A stretch of 7,166 nucleotides of DNA from CACZQA01 sp050943615 (lineage in GTDB: Bacteria > Actinomycetota > Coriobacteriia > Coriobacteriales > QAMH01): the NCBI GenBank assembly GCA_050943615.1, contig JBMNPN010000097.1:1-7166 (forward strand), in the 5' to 3' direction. Below the pieces are notes generated by a model. It searched no databases. It worked only from the letters and a program-made list of their open reading frames with translations, and was not told where the DNA came from. The position numbers were made by a program, and so were the translations under genes. Below, in pieces: positions 1 through 5,710 of the stretch; position 1 is the first letter of the stretch, and the number at the start of each line of letters is the position of its first letter.

Positions 1-1530
1 AACCACCTCGCCGGGTTCGACCTTCTGGATGTGGGCCATCGTCTGAACGGGGTACTCCTCGGTGGAGCGTGTGGGGTCGAGCTCGCGCATGGAGAGGCGC
101 AGGTAGCCCGTTGCCACGGGGTCGGCGCCGGGCTTGCCGTGCCGATGCATCCCCAGAGGCCCACGTTTCTCCAGCGTCACCTTGAGGTCCATGTCGTCGG
201 CATCGAGGGGAGAGACCCACAGGCGCAGCTTGATGGAGCCGCAAATCTCGAGACGACGGTCCGCCCTCATGGTGAACACGACCCTGGGCTTTCGCGAATC
301 GGAATCGTAGGTGACCTGGGATTCGGTCGATGGCAGCTCCAAGCCGAGCGATCTGGTCTGGGCGTCCAGATAGAACTTGCGGTACGTGGTCCGCTCGAGC
401 GGAAACGCGCTTTCGGGACGGTCGATGATGTCGTCATGCCCGGGATTGAGCAGCGACAGGCGCACCCGCGGCGTGTCCTCCCATCCGTTTTCCTCGCCCT
501 TGAGATAGTGGTCGAAGAATCGCCGCAGGTCGTCTATGTGCTCGGGCTGATAGTAGTCGTACCACTCGTTGTCCGTGTGGACCCTGAGCCACTTCTCTTC
601 GCTCGAGATGCGGCTCCACGCGTTGAAGGTCCCCCGCGTGTGTATGCTGTTGGTCCAGCTTGCCACGATGTAGGCGGGCACATCGATGAGCTCGAGGGGC
701 ACCGACTTGTCCTCCCAGTACTCATCCCAGGTGGGATGCTCTGCCATGGCGCTGATCGAGTCCTCGATGCCGCCTTCCGGCGTCGAGGCAAACGTGTCGG
801 ACATGATCTCCACGAACTCCGCCGTGGGAACGCCGCCATGCGTGCCCACTTCCCTGAAGGAATCGGTGAGGCCCTCCCATGGCGCGATAGCCGCGAGATG
901 TTTGGGGCGCTCGGCTGCCACGAACCACTGGGAAATCGCGAGCCAGGAGTTCCCGCTCATCCCAACGCGCCCGTTGCACCAGGGCTGGGCGGCGGCCCAT
1001 TCGACGATGTCGGCGCCATCGCGCCCGTACTGGCTGCCGAAGAACAGGATCACGCCCTCGGACCGATAGGCTCCGCGGACATCGGGGTTCACGACCGCAT
1101 AGCCGTGATTGCACCAGTAGGCGGGATCGGGCCCCTCGAACTTGTGAAGCCCCGACGTCTGGTTCTTCTTGACACCGGAGCGTCCGGGGATGTCATCGAG
1201 CCACTGCCCGCCGATTTCCTTGCCGTAGGGGCTCAACGCAAGAATTGCGGGATGCGGCGCGTCATCGTTCGGGCGAAGCACATCAGCGTAAATCCTCGTG
1301 CCGTCACGCAACACGATCTCGACGTCGCGGTCCAGGACGATGTCGCACAAAAGGGGCAGATAGCCCTTCATGCGCACAGTTCCCCTCTTGAGAAGGACGC
1401 GTTCCTGCTTGAACCCGGGGTAGCGAACGCGCGGCGCACTCTCTGGCAAAGCCCCGCGCACAGGAACGTCGATGGGTGTTCCCGTGCGACTTAGGAGCGT
1501 CATCCTCCTCTGAGATTTCTGTCGTTCCAT
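1..1530 (-). CDS. CocE/NonD-family alpha/beta hydrolase (X-Pro dipeptidyl-peptidase-like), 3'-truncated by the window
   Basis: Reading the minus strand from ATG at 1530 gives 510 uninterrupted codons that leave the window still open, so the C-terminus (the rest of the jelly-roll domain) is missing. The start is supported by GAGGAG at 1539-1544, 8 nt upstream; an in-frame ATG at 1503 is less likely because its AGGAGG abuts it. The fold is that of CocE/X-Pro peptidases: a 'DGTRIYADVLRP' strand near residue 70, the oxyanion/strand segment 'YAVVNPDVRGAYRSEG', then 'WCNGRVGMSGNSW' with nucleophile Ser195, and 'RRFFDHYLKG' at 336-345 before a beta-sandwich domain. The position of the usual acid (GWYD in cocaine esterase) reads 'ASWTNS', with Asn294; His318 and His331 are candidates for the base. 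Family members hydrolyse esters or acyl-amide bonds; the substrate is unknown. No signal peptide is evident, so it is probably cytoplasmic. It is divergent from the TetR gene, its likely repressor. Confidence 0.9.
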   Translation of the reverse strand, partial: MERQKSQRRMTLLSRTGTPIDVPVRGALPESAPRVRYPGFKQERVLLKRGTVRMKGYLPLLCDIVLDRDVEIVLRDGTRIYADVLRPNDDAPHPAILALSPYGKEIGGQWLDDIPGRSGVKKNQTSGLHKFEGPDPAYWCNHGYAVVNPDVRGAYRSEGVILFFGSQYGRDGADIVEWAAAQPWCNGRVGMSGNSWLAISQWFVAAERPKHLAAIAPWEGLTDSFREVGTHGGVPTAEFVEIMSDTFASTPEGGIEDSISAMAEHPTWDEYWEDKSVPLELIDVPAYIVASWTNSIHTRGTFNAWSRISSEEKWLRVHTDNEWYDYYQPEHIDDLRRFFDHYLKGEENGWEDTPRVRLSLLNPGHDDIIDRPESAFPLERTTYRKFYLDAQTRSLGLELPSTESQVTYDSDSRKPRVVFTMRADRRLEICGSIKLRLWVSPLDADDMDLKVTLEKRGPLGMHRHGKPGADPVATGYLRLSMRELDPTRSTEEYPVQTMAHIQKVEPGEVV

Positions 1531-1538
1531 GCGAAGTG

Positions 1539-1544
1539 CTCCTC
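1539..1544 (-). promoter_or_regulatory. Ribosome binding site of the hydrolase
   Basis: On the minus strand this reads GAGGAG, 8 nt before the ATG at 1530. It decides the start in favour of 1530 over the in-frame ATG at 1503, whose own purine run (AGGAGG) is directly adjacent to the codon. Confidence 0.7.
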
Positions 1545-1590
1545 ATGCACTCTGATGCGCTGTGCAGTATGATTCGTGTATTACGGGACA

Positions 1591-1619
1591 TTTGTACCAT
1601 TACTTAAGATACGGTACAA
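1591..1619 (-). promoter_or_regulatory. Candidate promoter of the hydrolase gene
   Basis: Because the arms are inverted, the minus strand carries the same layout: TTGTAC (1619-1614), 17 nt, then TACAAA (1596-1591) as a -10. Transcription would begin near 1584, about 54 nt before the ATG at 1530. The -35 match is weak, so this is a proposal based on spacing and symmetry. Confidence 0.35.
1592..1619. promoter_or_regulatory. Inverted-repeat operator in the hydrolase/TetR divergent region
   Basis: The half-site TTGTACC at 1592-1598 is matched by its exact reverse complement GGTACAA at 1613-1619, across a 14-nt AT-rich spacer. It lies midway between two divergent genes, one encoding a TetR repressor, the usual position for a TetR operator. 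A third copy of the half-site is at 1654-1660. That TetR binds here is inferred from position and symmetry. Confidence 0.65.
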
Positions 1620-1620
1620 T
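1592..1620 (+). promoter_or_regulatory. Candidate promoter of the TetR gene
   Basis: TTGTAC at 1592-1597 and TACAAT at 1615-1620 are separated by exactly 17 nt. The -10 matches the consensus at five of six positions; the -35 is poorer (TTG plus weak match). A start of transcription near 1627 would leave a short leader before the ribosome binding site at 1641. The elements coincide with the arms of the inverted repeat, so repressor binding would block RNA polymerase. Confidence 0.45.
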
Positions 1621-1640
1621 TGAATCATAAGAAGCGGGAC

Positions 1641-1646
1641 AGGAGG
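1641..1646 (+). promoter_or_regulatory. Ribosome binding site fixing a TTG start
   Basis: A perfect AGGAGG is 7 nt upstream of TTG at 1654. There is no ATG at a suitable distance in this frame, and the TetR helix-turn-helix begins shortly after, so the TTG start is well supported. Confidence 0.8.
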
Positions 1647-1653
1647 CGCGCAT

Positions 1654-2238
1654 TTGTACCACATAAAGAAAGACGCCCGGTCAGAGAAGAGCGCAGAGAT
1701 GTTCTACGAGGGATTGCTCGAGTGCCTGAAGGAAACTCCGCTCGACAAGGTGTCCGTTACCGACGTGCAGAAGGCTTCGGGCGCTGGTCGTTCGACGTTC
1801 TACCGTAACTTCGATGCCGTCATCGACATCCTCAAGTGGAAATGCGATGCGCAGTTTGCAGAGGCCATCGATTCCTATGTGCAGACGCTTGCCAGCGACC
1901 GTCGCACGGACCTCTTGCTTTTCATGCTCGGCTACTGGATGCAGCGCTCGGACGTCATCGAGGCACTGCTCGGAGCAGGGCGCGTCGATATCGTCTATCG
2001 CAGCTTCCTCGACAGCTACGATGTGGCAGAAAGCCATCTTCCCGGACTCGAAATCGCGCTTCCCGACGACGTGCAGGAGCGGTACTTCTCTGCCGTGAGC
2101 GCGGGCTTCTTCATCAGCATCATGGACACGTGGATCGCGGGCGGAAAGAGAGAGTCCCCCGGCCAAGTCGTCGCCATCGTGAGAAACCAGGGAAAGCGCA
2201 TTGCCGCAGCGGCAGCGGGCTCCCATCCTCAGGGTTGA
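1654..2238 (+). CDS. TetR/AcrR-family transcriptional repressor
   Basis: This 194-residue protein has the usual TetR size. The N-terminal DNA-binding domain spans roughly residues 8-60. Its helix-turn-helix 'VSVTDVQKASGAGRSTFYRNF' matches the family pattern in which the recognition helix is followed by 'TFYR.F'. The remainder is a mostly helical ligand-binding and dimerisation region ('FMLGYWMQRSDVIEALL', 'YFSAVSAGFFISIMDTW'), which resembles the C-terminal domains of DhaS-like TetR proteins only loosely; the ligand cannot be read. Translation begins at TTG with AGGAGG 7 nt upstream. The gene is divergent from the CocE-type hydrolase, with a shared inverted-repeat operator between them, which points to local repression of the hydrolase and of itself, relieved by a small molecule that may be the hydrolase substrate or product (inference). 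Confidence 0.9.
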   Translation: MYHIKKDARSEKSAEMFYEGLLECLKETPLDKVSVTDVQKASGAGRSTFYRNFDAVIDILKWKCDAQFAEAIDSYVQTLASDRRTDLLLFMLGYWMQRSDVIEALLGAGRVDIVYRSFLDSYDVAESHLPGLEIALPDDVQERYFSAVSAGFFISIMDTWIAGGKRESPGQVVAIVRNQGKRIAAAAAGSHPQG

Positions 2239-2264
2239 CCTTCCCTCGAGCCGCGCAGGAAATT

Positions 2265-2282
2265 ACTGCAATAGCCTGCAGT
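2265..2282. terminator. Weak hairpin between converging genes
   Basis: ACTGCA (2265-2270) pairs with TGCAGT (2277-2282) over a 6-nt loop, 27 nt after the TetR stop and 75 nt beyond the stop of the opposing QueG-like gene. There is no good T-run on either side, so terminator activity is uncertain. No stronger hairpin was seen in the 119-nt gap. Confidence 0.25.
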
Positions 2283-2357
2283 GCCCTCCCCTGTTCATTC
2301 CATTGACCAGCCTGTCGGCTTTGGCTGAATGACGATGGGATTAGGGAAATCTCAGGC

Positions 2358-3422
2358 TCAGCCCCGTAGCTTGCCGGCCGCCCAGCGGGCCGCCTCCCGC
2401 ACGTACCCGTTCTCGTCTTCTCGCGCGGCCTTCTCCAGAGCGGGCAGGTGCGAGGGATCGCCCGTGTTGCCGAGGGCTATGGCGGCGTTGCGGCGGAAGC
2501 ACCACATCTCCTCTCGGGGAATGTAGTTGTACATGATGGGATAGACGACCTCGTCGTAGTACCCGTCGTCCAGAAAGAGCAGGCGCTCTAAGTCGAAGCG
2601 CTTCGAGAGCTCCTCGAGGAAGGGGTCCTTTCGCTTCGGTCTCTTGAGCGCCTTGACGTTCCTGGGACAGACCATCTGGCACACATCGCAGCCGTGGATG
2701 TGCACGCCCATCTTGTCCCTGAGCTCCTCGGGGGCGATCCCGCCCGACGTGTTCAGATAGAGTATGCAGCGCTTGGAGTGGAGCCGCCCGGGCTCAAGAA
2801 TCGCCTGCGTCGGGCAGGCGTCCACGCAGAGCGTGCAGCCCTCGGGGCAGGGGTTCTCGACGGTCGGCGTGCCGTAATCGAGCAACGCATCGACCAGGAT
2901 GGTGTACAGGATGATGAAGGTGCCGTTCTCCTCGGTGCGCGCGAAGTTGTTGTCCCCGTACGTCACGATGCCCGCACGTGCTGCCGACATGCGCTCGGGA
3001 ATGCAGAACGGCCCCCTGAAACCGTGGTAGACGCCGATTCCCAGAGACTCGATATAGCCCTTGAGTTCCTCGAGGCGATCGTAGTTGATGTTGCCCTCCT
3101 TGGGGCAGTAGCAACGGGCGAGATAGCAGCGTCCAATGCTCTCGACGAGGTTTTCCGGAAAGTCGATGTCGTTGAAGGCGATTGCCACGGAGACGCTCGA
3201 CTTCCCTTGTGGGTAGTACTTGCTGGGAAAGCAGTTGGAGTAGAGGCTGTTCGGGTTGTCGGGGTCCGTCATGCGCGCATAATCGGGGCGCGACGCGATT
3301 TCGGCAGCGTACTCCGGCATGTCCTCGAGCGGAGCAAACCCGCAGGCCGCAAAGCCCAGCTCGAGCGCCTTCATTCGAATCTTGTCCGAAACGGCTTTCG
3401 CCCTGTCATCAACGTCGCTCAT
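2358..3422 (-). CDS. QueG-like (epoxyqueuosine reductase family) double [4Fe-4S] protein, probable paralogue
   Basis: The 354-residue protein (ATG at 3422; an in-frame TTG at 3434 would add four residues) has the QueG domain order. An N-terminal DUF1730-like part ('LGFAACGFAPLEDMPEY', 'SSVSVAIAFNDIDFPE') is followed by 'PERMSAARAG', a ferredoxin-like region and a C-terminal HEAT/PBS-lyase-like tail ('FRRNAAIALGNTGDPSHLPALEKA'). Eight cysteines fit two [4Fe-4S] clusters: Cys192, 196, 199, 203, then Cys219 ('SKRC'), 245, 248 and 252 ('GCDVCQMVCP'). True QueG uses cobalamin and the clusters to reduce epoxyqueuosine to queuosine in tRNA. Here the first motif is CX3CX2CX3CP rather than CX2CX2CX3CP, and I cannot find the conserved Asp before the 'ER' motif (the region reads 'GFRGPFCIPER'). 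The safe call is therefore a corrinoid/iron-sulfur reductase of this superfamily with unknown substrate. It is cytoplasmic and stands alone as a transcription unit; no other queuosine genes are present. Confidence 0.85.
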   Translation of the reverse strand: MSDVDDRAKAVSDKIRMKALELGFAACGFAPLEDMPEYAAEIASRPDYARMTDPDNPNSLYSNCFPSKYYPQGKSSVSVAIAFNDIDFPENLVESIGRCYLARCYCPKEGNINYDRLEELKGYIESLGIGVYHGFRGPFCIPERMSAARAGIVTYGDNNFARTEENGTFIILYTILVDALLDYGTPTVENPCPEGCTLCVDACPTQAILEPGRLHSKRCILYLNTSGGIAPEELRDKMGVHIHGCDVCQMVCPRNVKALKRPKRKDPFLEELSKRFDLERLLFLDDGYYDEVVYPIMYNYIPREEMWCFRRNAAIALGNTGDPSHLPALEKAAREDENGYVREAARWAAGKLRG

Positions 3423-3696
3423 TAAGTCCCCCAATACCCCTTGCTTCCTGTAGACTCCCCTCTTGAAAAGTCGACAAACACAGCTCGACGAAAAAATGTT
3501 TAACAGAGGAACTATAGAGCCTCAAGCATACTCGAGGGCAAGAAGGAATCGGGCATTCGCGCACGAAAACGCAATGGGCTGTCGATGTTGAAGATAATTT
3601 CAGTTGTCATCATATTTAATAAAGTCAGTTGTTGGTACCTTTCTCCCTCTGCTAACATTGATTCATTACACCATTAATACGAAATGCGAGGGAAAT
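3423..3696. other. Divergent intergenic region, QueG-like gene / diguanylate cyclase
   Basis: These 274 nt hold the promoters of two divergent genes, but none can be assigned firmly. The cyclase-proximal half (about 3590-3690) is AT-rich. For the minus strand, TATAGT near 3510-3515 is a fair -10 with no convincing -35. A 5-bp inverted pair GTCGA/TCGAC around 3471-3490 and an imperfect repeat CTCAAG/CTCGAG around 3522-3536 are visible but short. No RNA gene or small coding region stood out. Confidence 0.3.
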
Positions 3697-5460
3697 ATGA
3701 CGCAACAAGACGAGGAGAGACAGGAGGACCAGCACGGCTCTAAATCCAGCCGGATCTTTTTCCTCTCGCCTTCTGCGTCACTGTTCTACGTCATCGGGCT
3801 CTTCGCGATTGTCTTTGCCTTTCTCTGCTTCACAATCCCGCAGCTTGGAGGAACTGAATACAACAACGACGACGATTACGTAGATGTCAGCGATGGATGG
3901 GTAGACGAGGAAGGCAACCAGATCGACCCCTCCAACGTATCCCAGTGCTCGAGCTTCCTTGCGCACCAACCCATCGTGATCCATCGCACGCTTCCCGAAG
4001 ATCTTCCCCAAGGCGCCATGTTTCAGTTTTTGAGCAGGGACTGTTCGCTCGACGTGACAATAGGCTCGCAGAGCTACAGCTACCATCCCTATATCCCGCC
4101 CATCGTCGGCAAGTCCTCTGGCCCCTCCATGCACTCGGTGGCATTGCCCTCATCCCTGACGAAAAAGAACCGGGTAGTCACGATAACCATCTACCCGGAC
4201 TACTACGACGGGTCGGCGCGCGTGGAAGGGCTTGCCGTGGCAACGAATGTCGCCTACACCAGCCACGTCGTCACCCTGCGCATGATCGAGCAGATACTGC
4301 AGATAGCGACCATCCTGATCGGCATCGCCGCCATTGTGCTCGCACTTGCTTTGCCTGCCACGCGCGATGAGCGTGGCGGCCTTCTTCACCTGGGCATCTT
4401 GACGGTACTCGTGGGCGGCTGGATCACCACTCAGACCATGATGTTGCAGTATCTCTTGCCACAGCCCACCTATGTTTACCTCATGCAGTACTACTTGCTT
4501 GCCATCGTTCCCTTCTCGGCCATGTCGTTTGTGGGCAGTAATGTGCCGGTCGACACGTCCAAGTTCAGGAATATCATCGCAGTGCTCTGCACAGCAGACT
4601 TGGTCATCATCATTGTTTCCCCGCTTCTGGGAGGCCCGGACGCTCACCAGCTGCTTCCCATCACGCATTTCATCCTCTTGCTGCTCGCGGTGTTCATCGT
4701 GATCTCGCTGGTACGCTCTCGCTCGATTCTTGCCATCCAGACTCACGAGAGCGGCACGTTCACGTGGATTATCTGGCTAGCCGCCGCAGCCTTGCTCTCC
4801 TCGAGCCTTTGCGACCTGTTCCGCCTGTTGTATGAAGGCAAATCGATAGGCGATGCGGCGATGTTCACGCGCGTCGGCTACCTGGTCTTCGCACTCCTGT
4901 GCATCGTCTACTACCTCAGCCGCATTATCTATCGCGTGAAGAAAGGTCAACTCGCCGAGACCTACGAGCGCCTGGCCTACACCGATGCGCTCACGATGCT
5001 TGGCAACCGCTTGGCCTTCGAGCTCAAAGAGCAGAGCCTCGACACGGACAGCGCTGTGTGCGTGGTGGCGTTGGACATTAACAATCTCAAGGAAGTCAAC
5101 GACACCTACGGCCACATCATGGGCGACACCTTCATCAAGGCGGCTGGCAACTGTCTGGACGATAGTTTCGGACAGGAGGGAAGCTGCTACCGTGTTGGAG
5201 GCGACGAGTTCGTAGCAATTCTCGAGGGAGACGACCTCCTCGGTCGCTTCGAGAGTTGCTGTTTTGAACTCAGGGTCCGCGAGCAAGAGGTCAGGGAGCT
5301 GCTCGTACTTCCCGTTCCGCTCTCGGTCGCCTGCGGAATGGCGATACGCAAGAAGGGGGAGGACATCTCGCTCCATGAGCTGTGCACCTTGGCAGACGAG
5401 CGCATGTACGAGGACAAGAACGCCCACAAGGATTCCTCCGAGGGTGCTGGCATAGATTAG
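3697..5460 (+). CDS. Membrane-bound diguanylate cyclase with extracytoplasmic sensor, 7-helix region and GGDEF domain
   Basis: The 587-residue protein makes c-di-GMP from two GTP. I chose ATG at 3697 because GAGGG lies 6 nt upstream; in-frame TTG at 3604 would add 31 residues with no good ribosome site. Order: short basic cytoplasmic tail; membrane helix 28-47; an extracytoplasmic domain of about 140 residues with an acidic stretch ('NNDDDYVDVSDGW') and two cysteines, Cys84 and Cys116, that could pair; about seven membrane helices from residue 198 to 420, reminiscent of the 7TMR-DISM sensors; then a GGDEF domain from about 425. The catalytic signature 'YRVGGDEF' is intact (GGDEF at 501-505), as are the metal-site strand 'VALDINNLKEVND' (Asp460) and 'LTMLGNRLAFE'. 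The RxxD inhibitory site expected just before the signature is absent, so classic product feedback is unlikely. There is no EAL or HD-GYP domain. The signal sensed is unknown. Confidence 0.92.
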   Translation: MTQQDEERQEDQHGSKSSRIFFLSPSASLFYVIGLFAIVFAFLCFTIPQLGGTEYNNDDDYVDVSDGWVDEEGNQIDPSNVSQCSSFLAHQPIVIHRTLPEDLPQGAMFQFLSRDCSLDVTIGSQSYSYHPYIPPIVGKSSGPSMHSVALPSSLTKKNRVVTITIYPDYYDGSARVEGLAVATNVAYTSHVVTLRMIEQILQIATILIGIAAIVLALALPATRDERGGLLHLGILTVLVGGWITTQTMMLQYLLPQPTYVYLMQYYLLAIVPFSAMSFVGSNVPVDTSKFRNIIAVLCTADLVIIIVSPLLGGPDAHQLLPITHFILLLLAVFIVISLVRSRSILAIQTHESGTFTWIIWLAAAALLSSSLCDLFRLLYEGKSIGDAAMFTRVGYLVFALLCIVYYLSRIIYRVKKGQLAETYERLAYTDALTMLGNRLAFELKEQSLDTDSAVCVVALDINNLKEVNDTYGHIMGDTFIKAAGNCLDDSFGQEGSCYRVGGDEFVAILEGDDLLGRFESCCFELRVREQEVRELLVLPVPLSVACGMAIRKKGEDISLHELCTLADERMYEDKNAHKDSSEGAGID

Positions 5461-5565
5461 GAATCGTCATTCAGCCCGAGCAACTACTAGGTGGGTCATG
5501 GCTGTCGATAATATGTGACTCGAAGATATTAGCTTCTAAAGAGGAAGTTGTTTGCCGGTAGAAAT

Positions 5566-5599
5566 ACTGCCTCCAGATTCAATTGAATCTGGAGGCAGT
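5566..5599. terminator. Perfect 34-bp palindrome, probable bidirectional terminator
   Basis: Two 17-bp arms (ACTGCCTCCAGATTCAA and its exact reverse complement) meet with no spacer at 5582/5583. In RNA this gives a very stable stem with a minimal loop. It lies between two converging genes, 105 nt after the cyclase stop and 111 nt beyond the adhesin stop. On the minus strand the stem is followed by a moderately T-rich ATTTCT; on the plus strand by GCAGCTGCGTCTT, a poor U-tract. It could therefore end transcription mainly from the adhesin side. Other roles for so exact a palindrome, such as a protein-binding or recombination site, are possible. Confidence 0.6.
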
Positions 5600-5710
5600 G
5601 CAGCTGCGTCTTCTCGATTGTCTGCTAACGAGGTACGGCTCATCTCATGAAAGCTTCAGCCAAGCGGAGAGCTGGGGTTGATTTGGCTTTCCCCTCAACT
5701 TCTCCAGACT

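Larger units (their letters stand above)
1589..1661 (+). repeat. 11-bp direct repeat CATTTGTACCA
   Basis: CATTTGTACCA occurs at 1589-1599 and again, identically, at 1651-1661, 62 bp apart. The first copy is one arm of the operator; the second covers the TTG start codon of the TetR gene. It looks like a secondary repressor half-site. Confidence 0.6.

Noticed and set aside
31..1494. Long plus-strand open frame of 487 codons
   Set aside because: It lies antisense to the hydrolase frame, which has clear family motifs; the plus-strand translation shows no recognisable domain and is a by-product of high GC codon bias.
1681..2226. Minus-strand open frame opposite the TetR gene
   Set aside because: The plus strand has an AGGAGG, a start and a helix-turn-helix; the opposite frame shows no domain.
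2694..3425. Plus-strand open frame of 243 codons
   Set aside because: Antisense to the QueG-like gene with its eight cluster cysteines; no motif or plausible ribosome site of its own.
3604..3696. N-terminal extension of the cyclase from TTG at 3604
   Set aside because: No ribosome site before TTG, whereas ATG at 3697 has GAGGG at proper spacing; the extension lies in AT-rich, promoter-like sequence.
4150..5427. Minus-strand open frames opposite the cyclase
   Set aside because: The plus strand encodes an intact GGDEF domain and membrane helices; the opposing frames are charged, low-information translations.
5630..5710. Second hairpin (AGCCAA/TTGGCT) just beyond the adhesin stop
   Set aside because: Only 6 bp of stem with a loop of about 20 nt and no T-run; too weak to call.
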